Assembly: GCA_017390475.1 (NCBI GenBank) | Contig: JAFPBO010000022.1 | Span: forward strand, 185,966 to 249,965 | Source: Loktanella sp. | Lineage (GTDB): Bacteria > Pseudomonadota > Alphaproteobacteria > Rhodobacterales > Rhodobacteraceae | DNA length: 64,000 nt | Direction: 5' to 3' | Part shown: positions 29,846 through 38,677 of the stretch, piece after piece | Layout: the number at the start of each line of letters is the position of its first letter | Numbering within the stretch: position 1 is the stretch's first letter | Translations under genes and position numbers: made by a program | Notes under the pieces: generated by a model | What the model saw: only the letters and a program-made list of their open reading frames with translations | Told to the model about the DNA's origin: nothing | Databases searched by the model: none

Positions 29846-30721
29846 ATGGCAATCGAACGTGTGGGCATTGTGGGTGCGGGACAGATGGGCAACGGGATTG
29901 CCCATGTCTTCGCCGTGGCGGGATATGATGTGCTGATGACCGACATCAGCGCCGATGCTTTGGCCGCCGCCCTGGCCCAGATCGACCGCAATCTGGAACG
30001 GCAGGTCACGCGCGAGATTATCACTGCCGAGACCAAATCCGAAGCGATGCGCCGGATCAGCTCGACCCAGACGCTGACCGATCTGGGCCGCACCGATCTG
30101 ATCATCGAAGCCGCCACCGAACGCGAGACGATCAAGGCGGCGATTTTCGAAGACCTTGTGCCGCATCTGAAGCCCGACACGATCCTGACATCGAACACCT
30201 CTTCCATATCGATCACCCGGCTGGCGTCGCGCACCGACCGGCCGGAAAAGTTTATGGGATTCCATTTCATGAATCCGGTGCCGATCATGCAATTGGTCGA
30301 ACTGATCCGCGGCATTGCCACTGATGAACCCACCTTCCGAGCCTGCGAAGAGGTCGTGGGTAAGCTGGGCAAGACCAGCACCGCGTCAGAGGATTTCCCC
30401 GGCTTTATCGTCAACCGCATTCTGATGCCGATGATCAACGAAGCGATCTACACGCTGTATGAAGGTGTCGGATCAGTGCAATCCATTGACACATCGCTGA
30501 AACTGGGTGCCAATCACCCGATGGGGCCGCTGGAACTGGCCGATTTCATCGGGCTGGATACCTGCCTTGCGATCATGAACGTGTTGCATGACGGGCTGGC
30601 GGATACCAAATACCGGCCCTGCCCGCTGCTCACGAAATATGTCGAGGCGGGCTGGCTGGGTCGCAAGACCAAGCGTGGGTTCTATGATTACCGTGGCGAT
30701 GAGCCGGTGCCGACGCGCTAA
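29846..30721 (+). CDS. 3-hydroxybutyryl-CoA / 3-hydroxyacyl-CoA dehydrogenase
   Basis: This is an NAD(P)-dependent enzyme acting on 3-hydroxyacyl-CoA, 291 residues and a single-function form. The Rossmann motif is 'VGIVGAGQMGNGIAHV', the catalytic histidine is in 'KFMGFHFMNPVPIMQLVE', and the 'FPGFIVNRILMPMINEA' signature and 'GANHPMGPLELADFIGLD' are present. It is probably involved in butyryl-CoA/crotonyl-CoA metabolism. It is separated from etfBA by two genes that are not part of this pathway. Confidence 0.95.
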   Translation: MAIERVGIVGAGQMGNGIAHVFAVAGYDVLMTDISADALAAALAQIDRNLERQVTREIITAETKSEAMRRISSTQTLTDLGRTDLIIEAATERETIKAAIFEDLVPHLKPDTILTSNTSSISITRLASRTDRPEKFMGFHFMNPVPIMQLVELIRGIATDEPTFRACEEVVGKLGKTSTASEDFPGFIVNRILMPMINEAIYTLYEGVGSVQSIDTSLKLGANHPMGPLELADFIGLDTCLAIMNVLHDGLADTKYRPCPLLTKYVEAGWLGRKTKRGFYDYRGDEPVPTR

Positions 30722-30728
30722 AAGATTC

Positions 30729-30767
30729 AATGCGCGCCGCGCGGGGATATTTAAGCTCTGACGATGC
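30729..30767 (+). repeat. dispersed GCCTCCGGCGGG element, copy 3 (variant hairpin)
   Basis: The GGGGATATTTAAGCTCTGA half is retained, but the upstream arm is GCGCGCCGCGC instead of GCCTCCGGC. That arm can still fold as GCGC/GCGC. It starts 7 bases after the dehydrogenase stop and ends just before the convergent acyltransferase stop. Confidence 0.75.
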
Positions 30768-30769
30768 GG

Positions 30770-31702
30770 TTATGGCCGGTTTTTGAGGGCGAGCGTCTCG
30801 GCCCGCAGCCAGGCCATGAAGGCGCGGGGTTCCGACAGGCGCGCCTTGATCTCGCTTTGTGCAAAGGCGGGGCCAATGACGGGTTTATGCGGTTTGCCGC
30901 AGGCGCGCACGATTTCATAGATCAGCAGGCTTTGCCGCAGGGTCGCCGACAGGCGGTTGGCGATATGATACCAGCGCGAATTTGATCCCGGAAAGAACAG
31001 CGGCACCACCTGCGCACCCGAGGTGCGGATCATCTTGGAGGTAAAGACATTCCATTCCGCCTCTTCTGCCGGGCTGAACAGGCTGGGTGAGGACGCGACA
31101 ACGCCCGAGGGAAACAGCGCGATCAAGCCGCCCTGTTTGAGATGATCCATCGCGGCGCGCCGCATTTCCACCATGCGGCCCTGCGCATCCGCCTGATGCG
31201 GAAACGGCACGGGAATCAGATATTGCGAGGCTTCTTCGTCGATGCCCGTCAGGAAGGCACGGGTCAGGATGCGGTAATCGGGGCGCACCCGGCCAATGAG
31301 TTCTGCCAGAATGATCCCGTCGACCAGCCCATGCGGATGATTTGCCACCAGCACGACAGGGCCTTGGCGCGGAATATGATCAAGCTGGCCCTGCGGCGTC
31401 AGCAGGTCAATCCCCATCACATCAAGTGCGCCGCGCCAGAATTGCTGGCCGGATTGTTTGCCTTTGGCCTCGAATTTGCGGATCATGCGGATGATCGTGA
31501 CCTTGCCGGTCATCCATTCCACCGCCTTAATCAAGGCACGGCGGCCGCGACTGTCGAATGTGTTGGAATAGGTCAGGCTCCGCCTGTCGTAAAGGCGCGG
31601 TGCAGGCCCGGTCGGGCTGCTGGCAACGGGGGTGATGATCGGGCTTTCCTTGGTCAAAAGATCGTCCCTGTCAGATCCATGCGGAAGGTCAGTCACCTTC
31701 AC
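30770..31702 (-). CDS. lysophospholipid acyltransferase family protein
   Basis: The protein (about 310 residues) has the acyltransferase motif 'VLVANHPHGLVDGIILAEL', with histidine and aspartate spaced as in hemolysin-type acyltransferases, and the glycerol-phosphate-binding-like 'GGLIALFPSGVVASSP'. The C-terminal 'VPLFFPGSNSRWYH' fits ornithine-lipid or phosphatidate acyltransferases of the OlsA/PlsC kind; the substrate is uncertain. There is no ATG at the start. I use GTG 31702, which overlaps the ptsH end; GTG 31696 is equally possible. It is the last gene of the PTS-like gene string. Confidence 0.8.
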   Translation of the reverse strand: MKVTDLPHGSDRDDLLTKESPIITPVASSPTGPAPRLYDRRSLTYSNTFDSRGRRALIKAVEWMTGKVTIIRMIRKFEAKGKQSGQQFWRGALDVMGIDLLTPQGQLDHIPRQGPVVLVANHPHGLVDGIILAELIGRVRPDYRILTRAFLTGIDEEASQYLIPVPFPHQADAQGRMVEMRRAAMDHLKQGGLIALFPSGVVASSPSLFSPAEEAEWNVFTSKMIRTSGAQVVPLFFPGSNSRWYHIANRLSATLRQSLLIYEIVRACGKPHKPVIGPAFAQSEIKARLSEPRAFMAWLRAETLALKNRP

Positions 31703-31958
31703 CAAATTTATCCGCCACAAGCGCCGTAATTGCGGCTAGCAGTTTTTCCGCGTCCGGGCCGCGGGTTTCCACCTCGATAAAGGTCCCGATGGAAGCTGCC
31801 AACATCAAAAGCCCCATGATGCTGTCGCCACTGGCGCTTTCGCCGTCTTTGCGTACCGTGGCTTCGGCGTCGAAGCTTTCCACCACCTCGACCAATTTGG
31901 CAGAGGCGCGGGCGTGCAGCCCCTTTATATTCTCGATCTTGAGCTGGGCTGTGGTCAT
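31689..31958 (-). CDS. ptsH: HPr phosphocarrier protein
   Basis: This 89-residue HPr carries the active-site histidine in 'IKGLHARASAKLVE' (His15) and the regulatory-serine region 'GDSIMGLLMLAAS' (Ser46-like position), which is what an HprK would phosphorylate. It overlaps the EIIA gene by 4 bases and the acyltransferase gene by about 14. With EIIA and HprK alongside and no sugar-transporting EII proteins visible, this looks like a regulatory phosphotransfer chain, as known in other alphaproteobacteria. Confidence 0.95.
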   Translation of the reverse strand: MTTAQLKIENIKGLHARASAKLVEVVESFDAEATVRKDGESASGDSIMGLLMLAASIGTFIEVETRGPDAEKLLAAITALVADKFGEGD

Positions 31959-32350
31959 TGGGCAGGGCCGCCATTGTGGCTATTGATGTATTTATGCGCC
32001 GCAGCAATCGCGGCCTCTGCCGCATCTGGGACAGAACGCCGGCGGGATTTGGCCAGTTTGATCAGCATCGGGAGATTGGCACCATACAGGATTTTGCGGT
32101 TTGCCGGGCTGCAGGCGCGCAGGGACAGATTGGACGGTGACCCACCAAACATATCGGTCACGATGATCACCCCCGCGCCAGTATCAACCGCATCGGCGGC
32201 ATCACAGATTTCGGCCTGTTTCATGGCGCGGTCATCCTCTGGCCCGATGGCAACGCTAACCATGCCGGGTTGATGGCCGACAACATGTTCCACGGCAGAC
32301 AGATATTCCTGCGCCAGACCACCATGGGCTACGATGACGATTCCGATCAA
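31955..32350 (-). CDS. PTS EIIA component, mannose-family type
   Basis: This 131-residue protein is a mannose-type IIA domain. The phosphorylated histidine is in '[14 protein letters not shown]' (His9). The '[17 protein letters not shown]' region is diagnostic for this fold, and '[12 protein letters not shown]' completes it. In alphaproteobacteria this EIIA-Man works with HPr and HprK as a sensor rather than a transporter. It overlaps rapZ and ptsH by 4 bases each. Confidence 0.94.
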   Translation of the reverse strand: MIGIVIVAHGGLAQEYLSAVEHVVGHQPGMVSVAIGPEDDRAMKQAEICDAADAVDTGAGVIIVTDMFGGSPSNLSLRACSPANRKILYGANLPMLIKLAKSRRRSVPDAAEAAIAAAHKYINSHNGGPAQ

Positions 32351-33249
32351 GCCTGTCGTTCCTTGCTGGCCAAAGTGTCGCGGCGTTCCATCTCTCGGTG
32401 ACGTTTAGACACATGCCAGCCGTCCTTCGCAAGGGCTTCTGCCATGCGTTCGGCCATTGTGACGGAACGGTGTTGCCCCCCGGTACAGCCAAAACCGATG
32501 GACAGGTGACTTTTGCCTTCATCTTTATGCGCGGGCAGGACCAGATCGACCAAGGCCTTTACCCGCTCGAAAAAGGCCGCGAATCGAGGGTCAGCGGCAA
32601 CATAGGCAGCAACATCGGCGTCGCGCCCGTCACGCGTGCGCAGCTTTTCATCCCAATGCGGGTTGCGCAGAAAACGGCAGTCGATCACGATATCCATGCC
32701 ACGGGGCAGCCCGCGTTTGTACGAAAACGAATGCAGCGTCACCCCCAGATTGCGCCCGTCCGACGTGGCGAACCAGCGGTCCACCTCGGCGCGCAGGTCA
32801 TGTGGGGACAGGCCGGTGGTATTGATCAGTACATCGGCACGGCTACGCACCGGCACCAGCAGATCGCGTTCGCGCGAGATGCCGGCCAGTGGCGGGCCAG
32901 CCGGGGCCAAGGGATGCCGCCTGCGGGTTTCGGAATAGCGTTTGACCAGCTCTTCTTCATCGGCGTCCAGATATAATACCTGCATTTCCAGATCACTGCG
33001 CGCGGCGAGCTGGTCGATAATCCTGATCAGCGCGTCAGTGCCGAAATCGCGGTTGCGTACGTCCAGTCCAAGCGCCAGCGGGCGACCGGGCGCTGGCCCG
33101 TCCAGCAACCGTGGCAACAAGGACAGGGGCAGGTTGTCGATCACCTCATATCCCAGGTCTTCCAATGCATTGATCGCCGTCGACCGTCCAGCGCCGGAAG
33201 GGCCGGTCACCAGCACTGTCATCGGAGTTGGACGGGGGGCATCTATCAT
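32347..33249 (-). CDS. rapZ: RNase adapter protein RapZ
   Basis: This is a nucleotide-binding RapZ/YvcJ-family protein of 300 residues. The family signatures are '[21 protein letters not shown]', '[27 protein letters not shown]' and '[13 protein letters not shown]'. The Walker A segment reads GPSGAGRST, with arginine where lysine is usual. In enterobacteria RapZ tunes GlmS through small RNAs, whereas in Gram-positives it binds ligands; its role here is unproven. It overlaps hprK and EIIA by 4 bases each. Confidence 0.94.
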   Translation of the reverse strand: MIDAPRPTPMTVLVTGPSGAGRSTAINALEDLGYEVIDNLPLSLLPRLLDGPAPGRPLALGLDVRNRDFGTDALIRIIDQLAARSDLEMQVLYLDADEEELVKRYSETRRRHPLAPAGPPLAGISRERDLLVPVRSRADVLINTTGLSPHDLRAEVDRWFATSDGRNLGVTLHSFSYKRGLPRGMDIVIDCRFLRNPHWDEKLRTRDGRDADVAAYVAADPRFAAFFERVKALVDLVLPAHKDEGKSHLSIGFGCTGGQHRSVTMAERMAEALAKDGWHVSKRHREMERRDTLASKERQA

Positions 33250-33677
33250 CTGTCGCTCCAGCCAGATTTGAGGATTTGCAGAATCGTTGCGGCAAAATGT
33301 GGCCCCTCTATGCGGTTTATCAAGGGAATTGCACAGCCGTTGATCGCGGTCAGTTGCCGGTCAGGCAGGCGGGTGGTGGTTTCAGCGTTCAGATCGACCA
33401 CCAGCGCGACATGCGCCTGCGTCCGGAACTCGGCGCGCAAGATGCCCGCGCCCCGGGCCTCGATCAACCCGGCGATGGTGGGCGGGCAGCGCGCCAGCAG
33501 ACGCGCGCCATCGACCTGCACGGTCACCCGGTCATCGGCGACCAGCAGACACCCCAGCGCCATCAGCTGGAGGGCCAGCGACGATTTGCCTTGTCCTGAT
33601 GCGCCGGTGATCAGCGCCGCATCATTGCCCCATGCCACGCAAGTGGCATGCAGAGTGGTCACATCAGGCATGGTCAT
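33246..33677 (-). CDS. hprK: HPr kinase/phosphorylase, short alphaproteobacterial form
   Basis: At 143 residues this has only the C-terminal kinase domain of HprK. The P-loop is '[18 protein letters not shown]', followed by '[12 protein letters not shown]' and 'IEARGAGIL', which match HprK motifs; the N-terminal domain of Gram-positive HprK is absent, as is usual in alphaproteobacteria. It would phosphorylate HPr on its regulatory serine. The stop overlaps the rapZ start and chvG ends 3 bases upstream. Confidence 0.93.
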   Translation of the reverse strand: MTMPDVTTLHATCVAWGNDAALITGASGQGKSSLALQLMALGCLLVADDRVTVQVDGARLLARCPPTIAGLIEARGAGILRAEFRTQAHVALVVDLNAETTTRLPDRQLTAINGCAIPLINRIEGPHFAATILQILKSGWSDR

Positions 33678-33680
33678 CCT

Positions 33681-35414
33681 TCAAATCGGCAGACCCACCA
33701 CGAACCGGGCACCAGACGGTTCCGATGTGGGGTCTGCTTCTGTCGGGCGGATGTTTTCCGCCCAGATCACGCCGCCATGCGCTTCGACGATCTGTTTGGA
33801 AATCGCAAGGCCGAGACCCGAGTTATTGCCGAACTGTCTTTTGGGGCGTTCCGAATAAAAGCGCTGGAAAATCTTTTTCAATGCGCCGTCCGGGATGCCA
33901 GGCCCGGTATCCTCGACAACGACCAGCACCCGGTTTTCGCGGGTCCGGCTCCAGACCCGGATCGCGTCGCCGTCGTCGCAGAACGACACAGCATTGGTGA
34001 TCAGATTGACGAAAACCTGGGCCAGCCGCCCTTCCAGCCCCTGAATCATTAGGGGCAGATCGGGCACGTCGGTGATAAATTCGATGCCGCGTCTTTCGGC
34101 ATCTTTACCCAGATGATCCAATATGTTGCGTAGCGTAGTGTTGAGATCAAAGGTTTCCTCGACCTCTTTGACCAGTTCGCTGTCCAGCCGGGAGGCATTG
34201 GAAATATCCGTGACCAGACGGTCCAGACGGCGGACATCATGTTCGATGATCGCCAGCAGTTGGTCGCGCTGATCATCCCGCCTGGCCCCGCGCAGCGACC
34301 CGACGGCAGAGCGTAAAGAGGCCAGCGGGTTCTTGATTTCATGCGCAACATCAGCGGCGAATTGTTCATTGCTTTCAATCCTTTCTGACAAAGCCGCCAC
34401 CATCCCGCGTAGCGCGCCGGACAGCCTGCCGATTTCATCAGGACGCCCGGTCAGGTCCGGAATCCGTACCTTGACGGGTGACATTTTGCGCGCGTTTTTT
34501 TGGTGGCTGGCCTCGGCCGCCTGCGCCAGATCGGCCAGCGGATTGGCCACGGTGGAGGCCAGCACCAGACTAAGCCCGATACTGACCGCCAGGCCCACGA
34601 CGAAAAGCTGCATCACATCCTCGCGGGCGCGCCGGACCAGCGCATCGACCTCGCCTGATGCGGTGGCGACTGTCACGACGCCAACGGGCGTGTCGTTCTG
34701 CATGATCGGTGTCGTCACTGTAAAGATCGTACTGCCGCCGATATCATAGACGTCCAGTTGTGCGCCGTCGCGCATGGCGCGTTCCACTACGTCGACAGAC
34801 AGTTCTGCAAACAATTGTTCATGCGATTGATCCGGTTCTTTTTGAAACAAACCTGTCACGCCGCCACCGATTGCCCCCAGAAAATCGATGATGACGGTGC
34901 GCCCTATCTGTGCCTGCAGATCGGCGATTTCACTTTCCGTCAGTGCGTCGTTGACGCGCGCGACAAGGCTGGCGTCAGGCGCGAAAACCGACACTTGGAC
35001 CCCACCGCTGAGGGTCAGTCCGGCCAGGGCTGCTGCCGGGTCGATCCCGTCGGCGGTGGCCAGATTAACCGGCGCGCGGTCAGGCAACTGCACCTCCAAC
35101 ACATTGGCGATCAATTCCGCTTCGCTGATCAGGGCCGTCGCCCGCTGATAGGTCAGACTGTTGCGCGACGAACTCAGATACAGCAAACCTGCGATCATCA
35201 GGGTCATCGCGATCAGGTTAAACGTGATGATCTTGCGCGCGATCGGCGATTTGCGCAGCGACAAAATGCCGCGCCGTTTGATGGGCTTGTCAGGCAGATG
35301 ATCGGTGACACCGTCAAGCCCGATCCAGTCTTCGCCCAGCACAACGTCAGGCGATTGCGCCGCCCGGCGCACCGATTTCAGGTCACGCACATCAACCTTT
35401 GGGCCCGAGGTCAT
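33681..35414 (-). CDS. chvG: sensor histidine kinase ChvG (ExoS/BvrS type)
   Basis: This is a 577-residue membrane kinase. After about 60 cytoplasmic residues come TM1 (about 63-82), a periplasmic stimulus-sensing domain, and TM2 (about 265-285). A HAMP domain follows, then the H-box 'FAADVAHEIKNPLASLRSAV' with phospho-acceptor His358, the N-box 'NLITNAVSF', and the G-boxes 'VVEDTGPGIPDGAL' and 'GLGLAISKQI'. In rhizobia and agrobacteria the ChvG/ChvI pair controls envelope and acid-stress genes. It starts 3 bases after the end of chvI. Confidence 0.95.
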   Translation of the reverse strand: MTSGPKVDVRDLKSVRRAAQSPDVVLGEDWIGLDGVTDHLPDKPIKRRGILSLRKSPIARKIITFNLIAMTLMIAGLLYLSSSRNSLTYQRATALISEAELIANVLEVQLPDRAPVNLATADGIDPAAALAGLTLSGGVQVSVFAPDASLVARVNDALTESEIADLQAQIGRTVIIDFLGAIGGGVTGLFQKEPDQSHEQLFAELSVDVVERAMRDGAQLDVYDIGGSTIFTVTTPIMQNDTPVGVVTVATASGEVDALVRRAREDVMQLFVVGLAVSIGLSLVLASTVANPLADLAQAAEASHQKNARKMSPVKVRIPDLTGRPDEIGRLSGALRGMVAALSERIESNEQFAADVAHEIKNPLASLRSAVGSLRGARRDDQRDQLLAIIEHDVRRLDRLVTDISNASRLDSELVKEVEETFDLNTTLRNILDHLGKDAERRGIEFITDVPDLPLMIQGLEGRLAQVFVNLITNAVSFCDDGDAIRVWSRTRENRVLVVVEDTGPGIPDGALKKIFQRFYSERPKRQFGNNSGLGLAISKQIVEAHGGVIWAENIRPTEADPTSEPSGARFVVGLPI

Positions 35415-35417
35415 GCC

Positions 35418-36119
35418 CTAATCTTCGTTGTAGCGGTACCCGATGCCATAAAGTGTCTCAATCGCTGAAAACTCGTTATCCGCCTGCCGCATTTTCTTGC
35501 GCAACCGCTTGATATGACTGTCGATAGTCCGGTCGTCGACATAGACCTGATCATCGTAGGCCACATCCATTAACTGATCGCGGCTTTTCACAAAACCCGG
35601 ACGCTGGGCCAGCGCTTGCAACAGCAGAAATTCCGTAACGGTCAGCGAAACATCATGACCTTTCCATTTCACTGCATGCCGGAGCGGGTCCATCGTCAGG
35701 TCGCCGCGTACCATGATCTTGGTCTCTTCGGTCTCTTCGATCGCTTCGCCGTTGATTGCATTCTGCCGGCGCAGCAAAGCGCGGATCCGTTCAACCAGCA
35801 AACGCTGCGAGAATGATTTTTTCACATAATCATCCGCGCCCATGCGCAGGCCCAGAACCTCGTCAATCTCATCATCCTTGGAGGTCAGGAAAATGATCGG
35901 CATCGAAGTTTTCTGCCGCAGCCGTTGCAACAGGTCCATGCCATCCATGCGCGGCATCTTGATATCCAGCACCGCAAGGTCAGGCATCCGCTTGTTGAAC
36001 GCATCCAGCGCGCTTTGACCGTCGCTGTAGGTTTCAACTTCGAATCCTTCGGCCTCCAGCGTCATTGCAACAGAGGTCAGGATATTCCGATCGTCATCAA
36101 CAAGAGCAATTCGTGACAT
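35418..36119 (-). CDS. chvI: response regulator ChvI (OmpR/PhoB family)
   Basis: The 233-residue protein has a receiver domain with the acidic pocket 'ALVDDD' and phospho-acceptor Asp52 in '[13 protein letters not shown]'. The C-terminal winged helix contains '[22 protein letters not shown]' and '[19 protein letters not shown]'. ATG 36119 has GAGGA 10 bases upstream. It is co-transcribed with chvG and the PTS-like genes and divergent from pckA. Confidence 0.96.
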   Translation of the reverse strand: MSRIALVDDDRNILTSVAMTLEAEGFEVETYSDGQSALDAFNKRMPDLAVLDIKMPRMDGMDLLQRLRQKTSMPIIFLTSKDDEIDEVLGLRMGADDYVKKSFSQRLLVERIRALLRRQNAINGEAIEETEETKIMVRGDLTMDPLRHAVKWKGHDVSLTVTEFLLLQALAQRPGFVKSRDQLMDVAYDDQVYVDDRTIDSHIKRLRKKMRQADNEFSAIETLYGIGYRYNED

Positions 36120-36141
36120 GAACGACGTATCCTCACTAGGT

Positions 36142-36170
36142 ATTGTAACAAGTTCAGCGTGAGCACCCAA
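36142..36170 (-). promoter_or_regulatory. candidate promoter of chvI
   Basis: On the minus strand TTGGGT (36170-36165) and TACAAT (36147-36142) are 17 bp apart. The -10 box matches sigma-70 consensus in 5 of 6 positions, and the ribosome site and ATG 36119 follow closely. Confidence 0.6.
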
Positions 36171-36277
36171 TGTTCACGCCCTGCGGATGCGAATCAATTC
36201 CCAAACGCCCGAGTGTTCTATTATGGCTTCGCAATGATGCGATTGCTATCAGGTTGAGATCAGGGATGAAATGGACC

Positions 36278-36314
36278 GCATTGGTTGCGCTAACATGCAT
36301 TTGGTTGCGCTAAC
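36278..36314 (+). promoter_or_regulatory. tandem direct repeat, candidate operator for pckA
   Basis: TTGGTTGCGCTAAC occurs at 36281-36294 and again at 36301-36314, exactly 20 bp apart. Each copy is preceded by GCAT. The core resembles a LacI-family half-palindrome (GTTAGCGCTAAC differs at two positions). The second copy overlaps a possible -35 region about 90 bases before pckA. Confidence 0.6.
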
Positions 36315-36404
36315 GTCGGCAAAGCACACTATCGGGCCCGGAAAGCTTGATGTTAAGGAAGGGCATCGCCGGTCATCCAGGCCGTATCATAGAGGAGCGA
36401 ACCC

Positions 36405-38003
36405 ATGGACCACGGAACGGTCAACCCGCAGATGAAACTTGAAGATCAAGGCATCACAGGGCTGGGTTATGTGTATTACAACAGCTCTGAATCTGAACTG
36501 CACGAGGCGGCCCTGGCCGCAGGCGAAGGCGTCACCGGCAAAGGCGGCAGCCTGTTAGTGACCACCGGCAAACACACGGGCCGGTCACCCAAGGACAAAT
36601 TCGTCGTCCGCACCCCGTCTGTCGAAGACACGATCTGGTGGGACAACAATGCCCCGATGGAACCGGCGAAATTCGATGTGCTTTACGCCGATATGCTGGC
36701 CCATATGCAGGGCGGGACCTATCACGTGCAGGACCTGTTCGGCGGTGCCGATCCGGCTCATCGTCTGGATGTGCGGGTTGTCACGGAATTGGCCTGGCAT
36801 GGGCTGTTCATCCGCCACTTGCTGCGCCGCCCCGATGCGGCAGAGCTTGCAGCCTTTACCCCAGAATTCACCATTATCAACTGCCCGACCTTCAAGGCAG
36901 ATCCGGCCAGACATGGTTGCCGTACCGAAACCGTGATCGCGCTGAACTTTGACAAAAAGCTGATCCTGATCGGCGGCACTGAATACGCAGGCGAGAACAA
37001 GAAATCCGTGTTCACCCTGCTGAACTACCTGCTGCCCGAGAAAGGCATCATGCCGATGCATTGCAGCGCGAATCATGCGCCGGGCAATCCGGTCGATACC
37101 GCCGTGTTCTTTGGCCTGTCCGGCACCGGCAAGACGACCCTGTCTGCCGACCCAAGCCGTGTTCTGATCGGCGATGACGAACATGGCTGGTCGGATCGCG
37201 GCACCTTCAACTTTGAGGGTGGCTGCTATGCCAAAACCATCAACCTGAGCGCCGAAGCTGAACCCGATATCTATGCCACCTGTTTCATGCCGCATACGGT
37301 GATTGAAAACATGGTCTTTGATCCCGACACGTTCGAGTTGAATTTCGAAGATGACAGCCTGACCGCGAATATGCGCTGTGCTTATCCGCTGAACTATATC
37401 GCCAATGCGTCTGATACCGCATTGGGCGGGCATCCGAAGAATATCATCATGCTGACCTGCGATGCATTCGGCGTGCTGCCACCCATCGCGCGGCTGACAC
37501 CGGCGCAGGCGATGTATCACTTTCTGTCGGGCTTCACCTCCAAGGTCGCAGGGACCGAACGGGGCGTGACCGAGCCGGAACCGACCTTTAGTACCTGTTT
37601 TGGCGCGCCGTTCATGCCGCGCCGGCCAGAGGTGTACGGCAATCTGCTGCGATCAAAAATCGCGAGCCATGGCGCGACGTGCTGGCTGGTGAATACCGGA
37701 TGGACCGGCGGTGCCTATGGTACAGGCTCGCGGATGCCGATCAAGGCGACACGTGCGCTGCTGGCCGCCGCCTTGGACGGGACACTGATCGAAAGCACAT
37801 TCCGTAAAGACCCTCATTTCGGCTTTGAGGTGCCGGTTGCCGTCGACGGGCTGGACCCGAAACTGCTGGATCCGCGCACGACTTGGGCCGATTCTGCAGC
37901 CTATGACGCGCAGGCAGCCAAGTTGGTCGGCATGTTCAGCGACAATTTCGCGAAATACGTGCCTTTCATTGATGATGATGTGAAAGCAGCGGCAATCGGC
38001 TGA
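36405..38003 (+). CDS. pckA: phosphoenolpyruvate carboxykinase (ATP)
   Basis: This enzyme converts oxaloacetate and ATP to phosphoenolpyruvate, the entry step of gluconeogenesis, in the cytoplasm. The 532-residue protein has the kinase-1a motif '[13 protein letters not shown]' (near residue 240), kinase-2 'LIGDDEHGW', and the PEPCK-specific 'FPLNYI'-like 'YPLNYIANA' region. '[19 protein letters not shown]' is also diagnostic. GAGGAG precedes the ATG. It lies divergently beside chvI, as in other alphaproteobacteria. Confidence 0.97.
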   Translation: MDHGTVNPQMKLEDQGITGLGYVYYNSSESELHEAALAAGEGVTGKGGSLLVTTGKHTGRSPKDKFVVRTPSVEDTIWWDNNAPMEPAKFDVLYADMLAHMQGGTYHVQDLFGGADPAHRLDVRVVTELAWHGLFIRHLLRRPDAAELAAFTPEFTIINCPTFKADPARHGCRTETVIALNFDKKLILIGGTEYAGENKKSVFTLLNYLLPEKGIMPMHCSANHAPGNPVDTAVFFGLSGTGKTTLSADPSRVLIGDDEHGWSDRGTFNFEGGCYAKTINLSAEAEPDIYATCFMPHTVIENMVFDPDTFELNFEDDSLTANMRCAYPLNYIANASDTALGGHPKNIIMLTCDAFGVLPPIARLTPAQAMYHFLSGFTSKVAGTERGVTEPEPTFSTCFGAPFMPRRPEVYGNLLRSKIASHGATCWLVNTGWTGGAYGTGSRMPIKATRALLAAALDGTLIESTFRKDPHFGFEVPVAVDGLDPKLLDPRTTWADSAAYDAQAAKLVGMFSDNFAKYVPFIDDDVKAAAIG

Positions 38004-38007
38004 TCCG

Positions 38008-38033
38008 GTAAGGTGGAACATGTTCCACCTTAC
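38008..38033. terminator. 26-bp perfect palindrome after pckA
   Basis: GTAAGGTGGAACA is followed at once by its exact reverse complement. In RNA it would form a stable hairpin 5 bases after the pckA stop, which suggests a transcript end or 3' stability element. There is no T-run, so it is not a classical intrinsic terminator; a protein-binding site is the alternative. Confidence 0.6.
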
Positions 38034-38074
38034 TGCCACCTCGACATCGCCTCGGGACAGCTTATGTTGGCCCT

Positions 38075-38617
38075 ATGCGCATGATGCTGTATCTCTCACT
38101 CGCCCTGCTGCTGCCGGTTTCAGGCACGGCGCAGACGGGTGCTGATACAGTAAGCCCGTCAATCGCCACACTTTCCGCCGGGGTGGTTTGTGGACCGCCC
38201 GTTGTCGGGACCAGCCCCGCGCCGGATACGATTGCTGGCAGCACCCATATCGTTGCAGAGGACCCGCCATTCATCGCCGAGATCAGGCAAGTGCCCGCCG
38301 TGCTCGGCATCGGGTTCGGGGTAAAGGCGCAGGCCAGTGATCCGGGCGGTCTATCCGGTGTCACAATGACCGTCACCCACCCACCAATGGGCGACACCGG
38401 CGTTACGCAGCAAAGCTATGTGACTTGGATCAGCGGCGATGGGCCTTCCATGACATTCTACCAGTTTGATGAAGAGTTTGAGCGGGTCACAGGCACCTGG
38501 ACCTTCACCGCACAGTACCTGGGCGAAGACTTGTATACTGTCAGTTTCGATGTGGTGCCGCCCGGTGCCTTGCCTCAACTGGCTGCGGCTTGCGGCTATC
38601 TCGACCTGCTGTCTTGA
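38075..38617 (+). CDS. DUF3859 domain-containing secreted protein
   Basis: The 180-residue protein has a signal peptide (MRMMLYLSLALLLPVSGTAQ, cleavage about residue 20). The mature part contains 'GVVCGPP', 'APDTIAGSTHIV', 'VPAVLGIGFGVKAQA' and 'VTHPPMGDTGVTQQSYVT', which match DUF3859 (beta-rich, periplasmic). No catalytic motif is apparent. It follows pckA by 71 bases but is separated from it by a palindrome, so it is probably transcribed on its own. Function unknown. Confidence 0.78.
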   Translation: MRMMLYLSLALLLPVSGTAQTGADTVSPSIATLSAGVVCGPPVVGTSPAPDTIAGSTHIVAEDPPFIAEIRQVPAVLGIGFGVKAQASDPGGLSGVTMTVTHPPMGDTGVTQQSYVTWISGDGPSMTFYQFDEEFERVTGTWTFTAQYLGEDLYTVSFDVVPPGALPQLAAACGYLDLLS

Positions 38618-38635
38618 CGCTGATCGTGGGGCCGG

Positions 38636-38674
38636 AGCCTCTGGCAGGAATACGTTTTGCTCGGAAGACGAACA
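38636..38674 (+). repeat. dispersed GCCTCCGGCGGG element, copy 5 (degenerate)
   Basis: GCCTCTGGCAGGAATACGTTT followed by GCTCGGAAGACGA aligns over its whole length with copy 1 at about 80% by eye. It starts 18 bases after the DUF3859 stop and ends just before the convergent TSUP gene stop. Confidence 0.65.
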
Positions 38675-38677
38675 GGA

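Noticed and set aside
13911-30767. A CRISPR array made from the recurring GCCTCCGGCGGG elements
   Set aside because: Copies are single, kilobases apart and tied to gene ends; there is no regular spacing and no cas gene.
36040-36060. A TTCGAATCC string that looks like a tRNA T-loop
   Set aside because: It lies within chvI coding sequence and there is no cloverleaf around it. I found no tRNA in the window.
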